Shown piece after piece: positions 10,766-21,497 of a stretch of DNA of 64,000 bases. Every line of letters begins with the position of its first letter. Position 1 is the first letter of the stretch. Made by a program: the position numbers and the translations under genes. The DNA is taken from contig NZ_RBXL01000001.1 in assembly GCF_003634315.1 (NCBI RefSeq), positions 1,162,501 to 1,226,500 on the forward strand, written 5' to 3'. This DNA is from Thiocapsa rosea. Its GTDB lineage: Bacteria; Pseudomonadota; Gammaproteobacteria; Chromatiales; Chromatiaceae. The notes beneath the pieces were generated by a model. It made no database searches. It was not told the DNA's origin and saw nothing but the letters and a program-made list of their open reading frames with translations.

Positions 10766-10849
10766 TAAACCGCGTCCAGAGCGAAATGCGTCATTTTCAC
10801 GTTGCGTTCAGCGTCGGGGACTTCCTCGATCTTGGCGAGACGCGGTTTA
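10766..10849. repeat. 85-bp TIR element copy 4A (first of a pair)
   Basis: TAAACCGCGTCC...GAGACGCGGTTTA. The interior (CAGAGCGAAATGCGTCATTTTCACGTT) is almost identical to copy 2A. The AT-rich spacer 10850-10871 reads GGATTTAATATTTTTGAATA. Confidence 0.87.
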
Positions 10850-10871
10850 GGATTTAATATTTTTGAATACT

Positions 10872-10957
10872 TTAAACCGCGTCCCCCGCTAGGGCTTTGG
10901 ATGCACCAAACGCCGAGCTCAATCGGAAGTCAGCATATCGCTCTGGACGCGGTTTAA
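10872..10957. repeat. 85-bp TIR element copy 4B (second of a pair)
   Basis: TTAAACCGCGTC...GACGCGGTTTAA, with an interior (GGATGCACCAAACGCCGA) shared with copy 13A at 47226. The last 12 codons of the NapC-like gene lie inside this element. Confidence 0.87.
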
Positions 10958-11485
10958 ATAGGTCATGAGATCCTTGTGCCCGACATGCGCGTGGCAGGTC
11001 ACACACCGAAAGTTAGAGCCGGCCTGAAAGTAGGCCGCATGCGCGAGGGCCGTGGTCGGGTCCTCCGCCGGGGCATCCTCAAGGGCTGCATGACACATGA
11101 TGCAGCCGGAGTCGTAGACGTATTCGGCGCGACGCTCGAGGAGACCGATCCAATCCGGCTCACGAAACACCGATCGCAGCTCAGCCCACCCGTCCCGAAT
11201 GCCGGTCGTGACCTTGGCCGCAAGATACTGCCCGGGACTCTCATGGGGCAAATGACAGTCGACGCAGGCGGCCTTCAGGCCACGCGGATTGCGCCCGCCA
11301 TGGACATCCTGGTCGTAAGCCAAGGCGAAGGGTTCCATGGAATGACAGGTTGTACAAAAATCACGGCCGGAGGTCGCCTGGACCGCGCCTTCGACCAGAA
11401 TCCAGCCCCCGGTCATCAGAATGCCGACGGACAGCAGGCCGAGCACACCCAGAGTGGTCAGGAGCCATTTCCGCTTGGTTGTCAT
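10919..11485 (-). CDS. NapC/NirT-type tetraheme cytochrome c
   Basis: Membrane-anchored quinol-dehydrogenase-type cytochrome of 188 residues. One N-terminal membrane helix (residues 8-32) is followed by four heme motifs: CTTCH (44-48), CVDCH (74-78), CIMCH (128-132) and CVTCH (161-165). Members of this family pass electrons from the quinol pool to periplasmic reductases or cytochromes. The start at 11485 lies 7 bp after the CIA30 gene's stop, so the two are co-transcribed. The final 12 residues (LNRVQSDMLTSD) are encoded by repeat copy 4B, so the original C-terminus has been replaced. Confidence 0.9.
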   Translation of the reverse strand: MTTKRKWLLTTLGVLGLLSVGILMTGGWILVEGAVQATSGRDFCTTCHSMEPFALAYDQDVHGGRNPRGLKAACVDCHLPHESPGQYLAAKVTTGIRDGWAELRSVFREPDWIGLLERRAEYVYDSGCIMCHAALEDAPAEDPTTALAHAAYFQAGSNFRCVTCHAHVGHKDLMTYLNRVQSDMLTSD

Positions 11486-11492
11486 GGGAGGA

Positions 11493-12104
11493 TCATTCCC
11501 TCTTCTGGCGATAGAAGCCGACCTCGGCGATACAGACATCGGCATGAAACACACGACCGATACCCAGGATCCCGAGCTTGGTCAGGCGCCGTGTATCGAG
11601 CCGCTGGACCAGCCGATGCGGCTCGAACGATTCGAAGGGCAGATGCACCTCGCGCCACTCGGGTCCGGCGACGAAGGACGCGCGATAGGACTGCCAAGGC
11701 AGAAGGGTTGCCGTGGATTTCAGATGGAGGTTGTAGACCTCGCGGTTGCCGTGCACCAGGAGCCGAACCCCGTCGAACGTGCTCGCATCCAACCCGGTCT
11801 CGGGACCACCCGGCGGGGTCAGATCCAACATCGCCTGAACGAAACCGCCGTTGTTCGCCAGACTGACCTCGCCGGCGAGACAAAGCGCCTGCCGCCCATC
11901 CACGACACGCCGCTTGATGGCCCCCTCCGAGCGCCCGCCCATGACCTGATCGGTCACGGCTCGCCACGGCGTACCCAGTGCCGAGAGACCGTCCGCACGG
12001 GAGAAATCGTCGATCAGCCCCCCGTCCGCGAGGGATGGATTGAGGATAGCGAGCATGAGCAGCAACCCCGCGATGATGGAACCGAGAGAGCAACCTTTGT
12101 ACAT
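11493..12104 (-). CDS. secreted CIA30-family protein
   Basis: 203-residue protein with a signal peptide (SIIAGLLLMLAILNPSLA) and a CIA30 (complex I intermediate-associated protein 30) beta-sandwich domain, shown by DQVMGGRSEG at about residues 52-61 and a C-terminal FHADVCIAEVGFY. The domain is carbohydrate-binding-like, and bacterial members lack a settled function. It is transcribed together with the NapC-like tetraheme gene, suggesting a role in its assembly or partner binding (inference). The ATG abuts repeat copy 5A, leaving no Shine-Dalgarno sequence. Confidence 0.82.
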   Translation of the reverse strand: MYKGCSLGSIIAGLLLMLAILNPSLADGGLIDDFSRADGLSALGTPWRAVTDQVMGGRSEGAIKRRVVDGRQALCLAGEVSLANNGGFVQAMLDLTPPGGPETGLDASTFDGVRLLVHGNREVYNLHLKSTATLLPWQSYRASFVAGPEWREVHLPFESFEPHRLVQRLDTRRLTKLGILGIGRVFHADVCIAEVGFYRQKRE

Positions 12105-12192
12105 TTAAACCGCGTCCGGAGCGAAATGCTAAAGTTTCAGGTGAGCTCGACGTTATGGCCTGTCCACGGCCCTTAGCGGGGACGCGGTTTAA
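12105..12192. repeat. 85-bp TIR element copy 5A (first of a pair)
   Basis: TTAAACCGCGTCC...GGGACGCGGTTTAA, GCGTC class. It lies directly against the start codon of the CIA30 gene. The AT-rich spacer 12193-12212 reads ATTTGAATATTTTTAATATC. Confidence 0.87.
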
Positions 12193-12212
12193 ATTTGAAT
12201 ATTTTTAATATC

Positions 12213-12298
12213 TTAAACCGCGCGGCTCCAGCGGTCGTCAAGTCTGCCGGGGCCGATCCCATCCAAAGACATCGCATACCGCGCCGGGCGCGGTTTAA
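12213..12298. repeat. 85-bp TIR element copy 5B (second of a pair)
   Basis: TTAAACCGCGC...GCGCGGTTTAA, GCGC class. The interior (GATCCCATCC...CATCGCATACCGCGC) is nearly the same as copy 6 at 12881. Confidence 0.87.
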
Positions 12299-12326
12299 CC
12301 ATGACATCACGCAACCGGATGACCCC

Positions 12327-12818
12327 ATGATGGCCCGACCGAGCACTCTCCATCTCGTCCTCCCGGCCGCTGCTGCGGCGCTTTGGCTCGCCATGACGCT
12401 CGCGATCGGGGATGCGCCAGCGAGCGAGGCCCAATACCTTCCGATCTCGGCGAAGGCCGAGGTGGGCTCGGCGACCATCCTGCTGGAGGTCGCACGCACG
12501 CCGCAGGAGCGCGCACTCGGCCTCATGTTCAGACCGGCCCTTGCGGACGATCGCGGAATGCTGTTCCCCGCCGACCCCTCGCGCCCGATCCGGATGTGGA
12601 TGAAGAACGTCCCGGTCGCGCTCGACTTGGTTTTCATGTACGAAGGTCAGGTCGTGGCATTGGCCGAGCAGGTGCCGCCCTGCCTCAAGGCGTCCTGTCC
12701 GAGCTACGGCCCCTTCAAGCGAGCGGTCGATCAGGTGCTCGAGCTGCGCGCGGGGCGTGCCGCCGAGTTGAGACTGAAAGTGGGCGACCCGATCCACATC
12801 ACACACACGGACTCATGA
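12327..12818 (+). CDS. DUF192 family protein, probably exported
   Basis: 163-residue protein. Residues about 8-32 are hydrophobic and signal-like (LVLPAAAAALWLAMTLAIGDAPASEA). The DUF192 domain follows, with the characteristic RTPQERALGLMFR, FP......IRMWMKNVPVALDLVF and a conserved cysteine pair in VPPCLKASCPSYG. The biochemical function of DUF192 is unknown. The start is placed at 12327 or 12330 (tandem ATG), because the open frame further upstream is encoded by the repeat. It is divergent from the CIA30 gene. Confidence 0.82.
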   Translation: MMARPSTLHLVLPAAAAALWLAMTLAIGDAPASEAQYLPISAKAEVGSATILLEVARTPQERALGLMFRPALADDRGMLFPADPSRPIRMWMKNVPVALDLVFMYEGQVVALAEQVPPCLKASCPSYGPFKRAVDQVLELRAGRAAELRLKVGDPIHITHTDS

Positions 12819-12880
12819 TCCCGGACGCAGCATGTGATCATCGGTGGAATTTCCGTCGGGCGCCGCTTTTTCGTGACCTG

Positions 12881-12966
12881 TTAAACCGCGCAGGCTCAAG
12901 CGGCTGTCAAGTCTACGCGCGCCGATCCCATCCCAAAACATCGCATACCGCGCTGAGCGCGGTTTA
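12881..12966. repeat. 85-bp TIR element copy 6 (single)
   Basis: TTAAACCGCGC...GAGCGCGGTTTA, GCGC class, near-identical inside to copy 5B about 670 bp away. It supplies the TAA stop of the small coiled-coil gene. Confidence 0.87.
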
Positions 12967-13191
12967 GGCAGGTTCGTGCAGATCGAGCCGCCGCTCGATC
13001 CGCCCAAGGCGCCCCTCGATTTGATCCATGCGTTGGTGCGCAATGGCGTTGTCGCCGTGCAAACCGGCGACTTGGGATTCGAGCGACGACAAGCGAAGCT
13101 TGATGGTGCTCGTATCTTCGGCCATCTGATCGATTCGTGCGCGAATGTGCCGCAGGTGCTCCAGAATAAGGTTCTCGACATGATCGGTCAT
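12964..13191 (-). CDS. small coiled-coil protein, unknown function
   Basis: 75-residue protein starting MTDHVENLILEHLRHIRARIDQM. It is almost entirely heptad-patterned (MAEDTSTIKLRLSSLESQVAGL ... MDQIEGRLGRIERRLDLHEP), so a parallel coiled coil is likely. Proteins of this look are common short conserved hypotheticals in proteobacteria. An AGGAA Shine-Dalgarno precedes the ATG at 13191. The TAA stop is the end of repeat copy 6. No function can be assigned. Confidence 0.72.
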   Translation of the reverse strand: MTDHVENLILEHLRHIRARIDQMAEDTSTIKLRLSSLESQVAGLHGDNAIAHQRMDQIEGRLGRIERRLDLHEPA

Positions 13192-13365
13192 CGGGTTCCT
13201 CCGATCCGGTTTTGATGAATCATTTCGATAACGACGGTATCGTCGGCGACCCGCAATGTCTTTGCCAGATCCCGGGTTCTCACCGACTCCGCACCCAATG
13301 ACTCGCAAGTTAGAAGCTTGCGCCGGCAGCCCGCCGTAGATACGGCTAGAGCCTTGCCACGCACC

Positions 13366-14442
13366 CTAAAGCAGTCTGGTTAAGACACCGAGAAAGGCGG
13401 CATTCTCCTCGGCCCGACCGACCGTCACACGCAGACAGTCCTTCAGCATCGGATGCGCGCCGTTGAGGTTCTTGATCAAGATACCCTGATCCTTCAGCCC
13501 TTTGAAGATGATGTCGGCACGATCCTCGGCGACACGCATCAGGATAAAATTGGCCTCGCTCGGATAGGCGTGGACGCCGTTCAGGGTCGAGAGCGTGGTC
13601 TGGAGACGCTGGCGCTCGGCTCGAATCATCCGTGCCTGCTCGTCGAGAAGCGGTTTGTGCTTCAGTGCGAAGGCCGCGGATGCCTGGGTCAAGACGTTGA
13701 TGTTGTAGGGCAGGCGCACCTTGTCGATCTGTTCGAGCCAGGCATGCGGTCCGACCAGATAACCCAGCCGGATCCCCGCCAGCCCCATCTTCGAGACCGT
13801 GCGCATCACCAGGAGGTTCTGCCAGTCGCCGAGGAGCCCCAGGAAACTGCAATCGGTAAAGGGCGCATAGGCCTCGTCGACGATGACCAGGCCGGGCGCC
13901 GCCTCGATGATGCGCACCATGTCGTCGGCATCGAAACGATTGCCGGTCGGGTTGTTCGGGTAGGCCAGGTAGACCAATGCCGGCTGCTCGCGCTCGATCG
14001 CGTCGAGCATGACCGGCAGATCGATCGAGAAGTCGTCCGGGCGCAAGGGCACGCCGACATAGTCCATACCGGCGAAGCGGGCGATCATGCGGTACATGAC
14101 GAAGCCCGGATCGAGCGACAGGACCTTGCGTCCGGGCTGCGCGACGGCGATGGCGAGCATCTGGATCAGCTCGTCGGACCCGTTGCCCAAGAGCAAACCC
14201 ATATCGGACGGGATGGCCATCGCCTCGCGCACAGCCGCCTGGACCGCCGCGCCTTGCGGGTCCGGGTAGCGGTTCAGAGCAACCTCGCGCAGGCTCTCGA
14301 GCCACTCGGCCTTCAGTGCATCGGGCCAGCCGTAGGGGTTTTCCATGGCATCGAGCTTCACCAGTCCCGCCGGGTCCGGGACATGGTAAGCCGATAGGGC
14401 ACGGATATCGGGGCGAATGAGCTGGCTGATCAGGTCATGCAT
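13366..14442 (-). CDS. hisC: histidinol-phosphate aminotransferase
   Basis: PLP enzyme of histidine synthesis, converting imidazole-acetol phosphate to L-histidinol phosphate. The 358-residue class I/II aminotransferase has YPNNPTG (161-167), VIVDEAY (187-192 region), and the PLP lysine K218 in TVSKMGLAGIRLGYL. It is the last gene of a murA-hisG-hisD-hisC minus-strand series. A 178-bp gap with a 33-bp inverted-repeat hairpin separates it from hisD, whereas hisG and hisD are tightly spaced. Confidence 0.97.
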   Translation of the reverse strand: MHDLISQLIRPDIRALSAYHVPDPAGLVKLDAMENPYGWPDALKAEWLESLREVALNRYPDPQGAAVQAAVREAMAIPSDMGLLLGNGSDELIQMLAIAVAQPGRKVLSLDPGFVMYRMIARFAGMDYVGVPLRPDDFSIDLPVMLDAIEREQPALVYLAYPNNPTGNRFDADDMVRIIEAAPGLVIVDEAYAPFTDCSFLGLLGDWQNLLVMRTVSKMGLAGIRLGYLVGPHAWLEQIDKVRLPYNINVLTQASAAFALKHKPLLDEQARMIRAERQRLQTTLSTLNGVHAYPSEANFILMRVAEDRADIIFKGLKDQGILIKNLNGAHPMLKDCLRVTVGRAEENAAFLGVLTRLL

Positions 14443-14492
14443 GGGCGTCTCGCGAAGGTGCTAGTGCAGCGCGGCAGATGTGTCGAGACCGT

Positions 14493-14580
14493 TCGTGGTC
14501 GTTGTCGTGGTCGTTGTCGTAATCGGCCATCGATACGACTCCGATTACGATTACGACAACGACCACGACAACGACCACGA
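14493..14580. repeat. hexamer-based hairpin between hisC and hisD
   Basis: Left arm 14493-14525 and right arm 14548-14580 are perfect 33-bp inverted repeats built from TCGTGG and TCGTTG units, with a 22-bp loop. No T-run follows on either strand, so it is not a classical intrinsic terminator. It belongs to the GTTGTC family of arrays. Confidence 0.9.
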
Positions 14581-14620
14581 AAATGCTCTCGGACGGTCTC
14601 GGAATCTCTGCATTGCTCCA

Positions 14621-15949
14621 CTAGGATAGACCAGGCTCGACCGGCGACTGCGTCTCGCCGCGATACTCGGCCGAGCGTGCATGTGCGGTGAGCCCCTCTC
14701 CCCGAGCCAAAATGGAAGCGGTCTTGGCCAACTGTGCCGCACCGGCGGCCGAGGCCATGATGAGGCTGGATCGCTTCTGGAAGTCGTAGACACCCAGCGG
14801 GGATGAAAAGCGCGCCGTGCGCGAGGTCGGCAAGACATGGTTCGGCCCGGCGCAATAGTCGCCGACGGCCTCGGCGGTGTAGCGTCCCATGAAGATGGCG
14901 CCGGCGTGGCGGATGCGGCCCACGATGGCTTGCGGGTCCTCGACCGACAGCTCCAGATGTTCGGGCGCGATCCGATTGGCGACGGCGATGGCATCCTCGA
15001 GGTCGCGCGCCTGGATCATGGCACCGCGCCCGCGCAGAGCGGTCGCGATGATGGTCTCGCGCTCCATGGTCGGCAACAGCCGCTCGACACTCGCGGCGAC
15101 CTGATCCAGGAACGCGGCATCCCAGCTCACCAGGATGGATTGGGCGTCCTCGTCGTGCTCGGCCTGCGAGAAAAGGTCCATCGCGATCCAGTCCGGATCC
15201 GTCCCGCCGTCGCAGACGACCAGGATCTCGGAGGGACCGGCGACCATGTCGATGCCGACCTGCCCGAAGACCGCGCGTTTGGCCGTGGCCACATAGATGT
15301 TGCCGGGCCCGACGATCTTGTCGACACCGGGGATGGTCTCGGTCCCGAAGGCGAGCGCGGCGACCGCCTGCGCCCCGCCGACGGCGAAGGCGCGGTCTGT
15401 CCCGGCGATATGGGCTGCGGCCAGGACCAGCTCGTTGAGTTCCCCGTCGGGCGTGGGCACCACCATGATCAGCTCGCCGACCCCGGCGACCTTGGCCGGG
15501 ATGGCGTTCATGAGGACCGAAGAGGGATAGGCCGCCTTGCCGCCCGGCACATAGAGCCCGACACGATCCAGGGGCGTGACCTGCTGACCCAGCAGGGTCC
15601 CGTCGGCCTCGGTGTAGCTCCAGCTCTCGATCCTTTGATGCTCGGCATAGGCGCGGATCCGCGCGGCAGCCGTCTGCAGGGCCTCGCGTTGGGCCGCCGG
15701 GATGCGTCCCCAAGCCTCCTCCAGGCGTGCCCGCGGGATCTCCAGGTCGGCAGCGGATGCCGGCGTCCAGCGGTCGAAGCGCGTCGTGTAGTCGAGCAGT
15801 GCGGCATCCCCGCGCGTGCGCAGATCGCGGATGATGTCGGCGACCGTCTGCCGAACGCGATCGTCCGAGACCGAATCCCAGGCGAGCAGGCCGTCCAAGT
15901 CGGCGTGGAAGTCGGGGTCCGTCGTCGAGAGACGTCTCATGGTGCTCAT
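14621..15949 (-). CDS. hisD: histidinol dehydrogenase
   Basis: Zn-dependent NAD enzyme that oxidises L-histidinol to L-histidine in two steps. It is 442 residues, the usual length. Recognisable blocks are [39 protein letters not shown] and the substrate region [26 protein letters not shown], where the catalytic Glu/His and Zn ligands lie. The ATG at 15949 starts 6 bp after the hisG stop, with GGGAG upstream. A second in-frame ATG follows three codons later. Confidence 0.97.
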   Translation of the reverse strand: MSTMRRLSTTDPDFHADLDGLLAWDSVSDDRVRQTVADIIRDLRTRGDAALLDYTTRFDRWTPASAADLEIPRARLEEAWGRIPAAQREALQTAAARIRAYAEHQRIESWSYTEADGTLLGQQVTPLDRVGLYVPGGKAAYPSSVLMNAIPAKVAGVGELIMVVPTPDGELNELVLAAAHIAGTDRAFAVGGAQAVAALAFGTETIPGVDKIVGPGNIYVATAKRAVFGQVGIDMVAGPSEILVVCDGGTDPDWIAMDLFSQAEHDEDAQSILVSWDAAFLDQVAASVERLLPTMERETIIATALRGRGAMIQARDLEDAIAVANRIAPEHLELSVEDPQAIVGRIRHAGAIFMGRYTAEAVGDYCAGPNHVLPTSRTARFSSPLGVYDFQKRSSLIMASAAGAAQLAKTASILARGEGLTAHARSAEYRGETQSPVEPGLS

Positions 15950-15955
15950 GGATGC

Positions 15956-16657
15956 TCAGCTCCCCGGTCCACTTGACCGGTCCGATTGGTTTTCGGCCGA
16001 CCGGGTTGGTGTCGATCGGCCGGCGACGGCCTCGCGCAGCGCGTCCAGCAAGGACGTGACCGCGGCATGCTTCATCTTCCAGGAGGCCTTGTTGACCACC
16101 AGGCGCGAGCTGATGTCGGCGATATGCTCAAGCGGGACCAGCCCGTTGGCCTTCAGGGTGTTGCCGCTCTCCACCAGATCGACGATGCGGTCGGATAGAT
16201 GGACCAGGGGCGCCAACTCCATCGAGCCGTAGAGCTTGATGATCTCGACCTGCTCGCCCTTGGAGGCGTAATAGCGCTCGGCGCTTTTGACATATTTGGT
16301 CGCGATCCGAAGCCGCCGTGTCGTGGGTGCCGCCACATCCGGCAGACCGGCGACCATCAGACGACAGCGCGCAATACCGAGGTCGAGCGGCTCGTAGAGA
16401 CCCTCGCCACCGTGCTCAAGCAGCACATCCTTGCCGGAGACACCCAAATCCGCCGCACCGTACTGGACATAGGTCGGCACGTCGCTCGCGCGGATGATGA
16501 GAAAGCGCACGTGCGGCATGTTGGTCTCGAGGATCAACTTGCGGCTGGTCTCGGGGTCGTCGACCGGCGCGATCCCGGCATGGGCCAGGAGCGGCAAGGT
16601 CTCGTCGAAGATCCGGCCCTTGGAGAGCGCGATGGTAAGCGGCGTGTCGAGACTCAT
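15956..16657 (-). CDS. hisG: ATP phosphoribosyltransferase, short form
   Basis: First enzyme of histidine synthesis, joining ATP and PRPP. The 233-residue protein is the short HisG type without the C-terminal regulatory domain, with the blocks [33 protein letters not shown] and the PRPP loop [14 protein letters not shown]. Short HisG enzymes act as an octamer with HisZ, which is not in this window. The last 20 or so residues are an unusual polar tail. It is followed closely by hisD and preceded by murA. Confidence 0.96.
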   Translation of the reverse strand: MSLDTPLTIALSKGRIFDETLPLLAHAGIAPVDDPETSRKLILETNMPHVRFLIIRASDVPTYVQYGAADLGVSGKDVLLEHGGEGLYEPLDLGIARCRLMVAGLPDVAAPTTRRLRIATKYVKSAERYYASKGEQVEIIKLYGSMELAPLVHLSDRIVDLVESGNTLKANGLVPLEHIADISSRLVVNKASWKMKHAAVTSLLDALREAVAGRSTPTRSAENQSDRSSGPGS

Positions 16658-16689
16658 AATGTCGCTGTCCTGTTGGCTGCGCCTAGCCC

Positions 16690-18006
<1,317 letters not shown>

Positions 18007-18010
18007 CTAA

Positions 18011-18090
<80 letters not shown>

Positions 18091-18245
18091 CGTGGAAAGG
18101 TATTTTCTCGTCGAGTTGTTTTAATTATTTTTGAACCGTTTCTTAGGAGGTGGAGGCCCGGAAACGGTTGGGTCGATGTGGTCGACGGCAGGACCGCGCA
18201 GCACGCGTCGACGTCGGGGTAGAGACACCCCGTCGCGTCGGCACT

Positions 18246-18560
18246 TCAGCGACCGATGGCGGATTCCATGGGCAAGAGTGCGGCGAGGTTCGACACTGCG
18301 GCGATCCGCACCAGCGAATCCGGCAGGTTCCGATAGGTCACCCGGGCGCCGCGCGCGCGGGCGACGTCCAGCCATTCCAACAAGAGTGCGAGGCCGGCGC
18401 TGTTTGCGGACTCCACACCGGCGAGGTCGATATCGACCAAGGCATCCCGTTTGAACAAGGCGATCCCGCCCACGGCAACACGGTTGACCGTCGAGAAGTC
18501 CAGCACGCCGTCCAGAGAATAACGCCCCTCGCCGAGGGGCGTCAGTCGGGCCTCCTTCAT
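18246..18560 (-). CDS. mlaB: MlaB, STAS-domain subunit of the Mla lipid transporter
   Basis: Small cytoplasmic STAS protein (104 residues) that stabilises the MlaFE ABC transporter involved in phospholipid traffic between the membranes. The STAS core VDIDLAGVESANSAGLALLLEW is clear. The start overlaps the mlaC stop by four bases (ATGA), showing translational coupling. It is the last gene of mlaFEDCB. Confidence 0.92.
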   Translation of the reverse strand: MKEARLTPLGEGRYSLDGVLDFSTVNRVAVGGIALFKRDALVDIDLAGVESANSAGLALLLEWLDVARARGARVTYRNLPDSLVRIAAVSNLAALLPMESAIGR

Positions 18561-19174
18561 TGGCGCGTCCGGATGTTCATCTCGCCGAGCTTCGCGATCA
18601 GACCGTCGATGCCTCCTTGGCGGATCTCGTTGGAGAAACTCGTACGGTAGTTCCCGACCAGGCTGGCGTTGTTGATGACGACGTCGTAGACCTTCCAGCC
18701 CCCGGCGTTGTTGTGCATCCGATAATCGACCGGGATCGGCGCTGAACCGGGCGAGATAATCTCGGTAGAGACGGTCACGGTGGACGCCTGGCGACCCGGC
18801 TTGACCGGCAGATACCGGATCTCTTGGCCCGAATAGCTTAGGATCGAGCGCGCATAGGTCCGGACCAGGACCTGCTTGAAACCGTTGACCAGGGCGCGTT
18901 GCTGCGCGGGCGTCGCGTCGCGCCAGGATTGGCCGACCGCGCCTTGCGTGATGCGCTCGAAGTCGAAATGCGGGGCGACGCCGCTCTCGATCATCCCGAA
19001 GATCAGCGAAGGATCGCGATCGACCTCCGAGCGACGCGCTTCGAGCGTCTTGAGCATGTTCTCCGTGGTGCGCTTAACCAGTGCCGTCGCGTCTTCGGCA
19101 TAGGAGAAGGACGCACTCGTCCAGAGCACACCGAGCAGAGCGAAGAGAATGAAGAAGGAACGTCGCATTGGCAT
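18557..19174 (-). CDS. mlaC: MlaC, periplasmic phospholipid shuttle
   Basis: Periplasmic lipid carrier (205 residues, ABC transporter auxiliary component family) that moves phospholipid between the OmpC-MlaA and MlaFEDB complexes. The signal peptide is MRRSFFILFALLGVLWTSASFSYA. The body includes GWKVYDVVINNASLVGNYRTSF, a family hallmark. The start codon overlaps the mlaD stop (TAATG). Confidence 0.95.
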   Translation of the reverse strand: MPMRRSFFILFALLGVLWTSASFSYAEDATALVKRTTENMLKTLEARRSEVDRDPSLIFGMIESGVAPHFDFERITQGAVGQSWRDATPAQQRALVNGFKQVLVRTYARSILSYSGQEIRYLPVKPGRQASTVTVSTEIISPGSAPIPVDYRMHNNAGGWKVYDVVINNASLVGNYRTSFSNEIRQGGIDGLIAKLGEMNIRTRQ

Positions 19175-19647
19175 TAGTCGCCTCCGGCTTTACTGAATAG
19201 GAATTGTCCGATCATCTGCTCCAGGATCAGGGCCGACTGAGTGTAGGCGATCTCGTCGCCGTCGCGCAGATACTCCAGGCTCCCGCCCGGCTCGAGGGCG
19301 ACGTACTGCTCCCCGAGCAGACCGGCGGTGAAGATATTCGCGAAGGTATCGTCCGGAATGGTATCCGTGGCCGCATCGATGCGCATGGTCACCACCGCCT
19401 CGTAAGTGTCCTTGTCGAAGGTCACCGCCTCGACACGCCCGACCCGCACGCCGGCCATGCTCACGGGCGATCTCGCCTTGAGGCTGCCGACGTTGGAGAA
19501 CCGCGCGGTCAAGCGATAGCCTTCGCTGTTGACCGCCGCGCTCAGGTTGCTGACCTGCATCGCCAGAAAGAACAGAGCCACGAAGCCCACCGCCATGAAG
19601 AGACCGACCAGGATCTCGATGCCGCGTTGTTTACCCATTGCCATCAT
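19174..19647 (-). CDS. mlaD: MlaD, MCE-domain substrate-binding subunit
   Basis: Inner-membrane-anchored MCE protein (157 residues) that forms a hexameric ring on MlaE. The N-terminal helix ([19 protein letters not shown]) is followed by an MCE domain with the block [14 protein letters not shown] and the C-terminal [20 protein letters not shown]. The start overlaps the mlaE stop (ATGATG). [12 protein letters not shown] at the fourth codon is an alternative start. Confidence 0.95.
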   Translation of the reverse strand: MMAMGKQRGIEILVGLFMAVGFVALFFLAMQVSNLSAAVNSEGYRLTARFSNVGSLKARSPVSMAGVRVGRVEAVTFDKDTYEAVVTMRIDAATDTIPDDTFANIFTAGLLGEQYVALEPGGSLEYLRDGDEIAYTQSALILEQMIGQFLFSKAGGD

Positions 19648-20426
19648 TCCCCGAACATCAAGGCCGTCAAGACGAAATCGAGTCCCAGCACCGCCAGCGC
19701 GGCATGAACCACGGAGCGCGTCGTCGCACGGCTCACGCCCTCCGATGTCGGGACCGAGTCATGCCCCTGAAACAGCGCGATCCAGGTCACCACGACACCG
19801 AAAACAACGCTTTTGATCACGCCGTTGACGATATCCTCGTGGAAGTCGACCTTTGACTGCATCTGACTCCAGAAGGATCCCGAATCCACGCCGAGCAGAC
19901 CGACACCGACGAAATAGCCGCCGAGCACGCCGACCGCGCTGAACATGGCCGCGAGCAGCGGCATCGCAAGCACGCCGCCGAAAAAGCGCGGGGTCAGGAT
20001 ACGGCGCACCGGATCGACCGCCATCATCTCCAGACCCGAAAGCTGCTCGGTTGCCTTCATCAGGCCGATCTCGGCGGTCAGGGCGGAGCCCGCACGCCCG
20101 GCCACCAGAAGGGCCGTGACCACAGGGCCGAGCTCGCGCACCAGCGAGGCCGCGACCATGACGCCGAGGCTCTCCGCCGCCCCGAACTGGGCGAGCACGT
20201 AATAGCCCTGCAGACCCAGCACCATGCCGACAAACAACCCCGACACCCCGATGATCAGCATCGAGAGCACGCCGATGTTGAAGAGCTGCGCGATCAGCAG
20301 ACCCGGACGTCGCAGGATCTCGCCGATGCCCAACACCATGCCGGCGAGCAGCAGATGTGCACGACCGAGTCGCTCCAGCGCGCCGAGCCCGCTGCGTCCC
20401 AGCCGCGCCAAGCCGTCCAGAATCAT
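19644..20426 (-). CDS. mlaE: MlaE, permease subunit of the Mla transporter
   Basis: Integral membrane permease of 260 residues (MlaE/permease family) with five to six hydrophobic segments, including [28 protein letters not shown] and the conserved cytoplasmic coupling segment [24 protein letters not shown]. It pairs with the ATPase MlaF and its start overlaps the mlaF stop (ATGA). Confidence 0.96.
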   Translation of the reverse strand: MILDGLARLGRSGLGALERLGRAHLLLAGMVLGIGEILRRPGLLIAQLFNIGVLSMLIIGVSGLFVGMVLGLQGYYVLAQFGAAESLGVMVAASLVRELGPVVTALLVAGRAGSALTAEIGLMKATEQLSGLEMMAVDPVRRILTPRFFGGVLAMPLLAAMFSAVGVLGGYFVGVGLLGVDSGSFWSQMQSKVDFHEDIVNGVIKSVVFGVVVTWIALFQGHDSVPTSEGVSRATTRSVVHAALAVLGLDFVLTALMFGE

Positions 20427-21355
20427 CCGGCAACACCCCGCGACAACAGATCGTCCGCCAAGGGGGGCGCCGGGTAGTGGAAATGCACGGGGCCGTCCGG
20501 CAGGCCGTCCATGAACTGACGCACCCAGGCCGAGCGGTCCGCGGCGATCTCCTGCGGCGTTCCCTGCGCGATGACCTCTCCGTGAGAGATCACGTACAGG
20601 TGATCGGCGATACTGGCCGTCTCGTCCACGTCGTGGGACACCAGGATGCTCGTCAGGCCGGCGGCGTCGTTGAGCTGTCGGATCAGGGTCACCAGCATGC
20701 CTTTGGAGATGGGATCCTGACCCGTGAAGGGCTCGTCGTAGAGGATCATGTCGGGATCCAGCGCAATTGCACGGGCCAGGGCCACGCGACGCGCCATCCC
20801 ACCCGAGAGCTCGCTCGGCATCAGATTACGCGCACCACGCAGACCGACCGCCTCGAGCTTCAGCAGCACGAGCTTGCGCAGCATCGATGGGCCCAGATCC
20901 GTATGCTCGCGCAGCGGATAGGCGACGTTGTCGAAGACATTCAGATCGGTCAGAAGTGCGCCGCTTTGAAACAGCATCCCCATGCGCCGACGCAGCCGAA
21001 ACAACGCCGATTTTCCCAGCGTGTGAACGGGCTCGCCGTCGACCTCGATACTCCCGGCATCCGGGCGCAGCTGCCCGGTGATCAGCTTGAGCAAGGTCGT
21101 CTTGCCCGTGCCGCTTGGCCCCATGACGGCGGTCACTGCGCCGCGCCGGATGTCCATGTCGACCCGGTGGAGCACGACCTGCGAGCCGCGGCGAAAGGAA
21201 AGTCCGCGGATCTTCACCAGGACCTCGCCGCCGGCGCGCGAGCGTTTCTCCGGCGAGGAGCCGGCGCTTGGAGCATCGGGTGTAGCCGCGGGCTCGGAGG
21301 AGCCGATCGCGGAGGCTGCGGCGAGGGGTGTCGCTCGGGGGCGTCGACTTCCCAT
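20423..21355 (-). CDS. mlaF: MlaF, ATP-binding subunit of the Mla transporter
   Basis: ABC ATPase energising MlaFEDB. Walker [13 protein letters not shown]-loop [17 protein letters not shown], signature [16 protein letters not shown], Walker [16 protein letters not shown] and H-loop [14 protein letters not shown] are present. The ATG at 21355 adds about 46 low-complexity Ala/Pro/Ser/Arg residues before the ABC domain. A GTG at 21217 with GAGG upstream would give 264 residues, closer to the usual 265-270, and may be the real start. It is the first gene of mlaFEDCB. Confidence 0.93.
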   Translation of the reverse strand: MGSRRPRATPLAAASAIGSSEPAATPDAPSAGSSPEKRSRAGGEVLVKIRGLSFRRGSQVVLHRVDMDIRRGAVTAVMGPSGTGKTTLLKLITGQLRPDAGSIEVDGEPVHTLGKSALFRLRRRMGMLFQSGALLTDLNVFDNVAYPLREHTDLGPSMLRKLVLLKLEAVGLRGARNLMPSELSGGMARRVALARAIALDPDMILYDEPFTGQDPISKGMLVTLIRQLNDAAGLTSILVSHDVDETASIADHLYVISHGEVIAQGTPQEIAADRSAWVRQFMDGLPDGPVHFHYPAPPLADDLLSRGVAG

Positions 21356-21460
21356 AGATCGTATCGCTGTCGGCGCGGGTGGAAAACACGGCATTCTGGC
21401 CGGCTCGCGCTGGGGCGTCAACCGCCGGAGCCTCAATCGCCGGAGCGCCAACGCCCAGAC

Positions 21461-21497
21461 CGTCAACACCCGGCCCGTCAACACCCGGCCCGTCAAC
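21461..21497. repeat. 15-bp tandem repeat (about 2.5 copies)
   Basis: CGTCAACACCCGGCC occurs twice in a row and a third time in part (CGTCAAC). The third copy contains the stop codon of the unknown gene at 21493-22056. Confidence 0.8.

Noticed and set aside
12195-12326. Upstream extension of the DUF192 gene
   Set aside because: The added residues are encoded by repeat copy 5B and match the junk translation of other copies.
14493-14580. Intrinsic terminator after hisD
   Set aside because: A strong stem exists but no U-tract follows on either strand.
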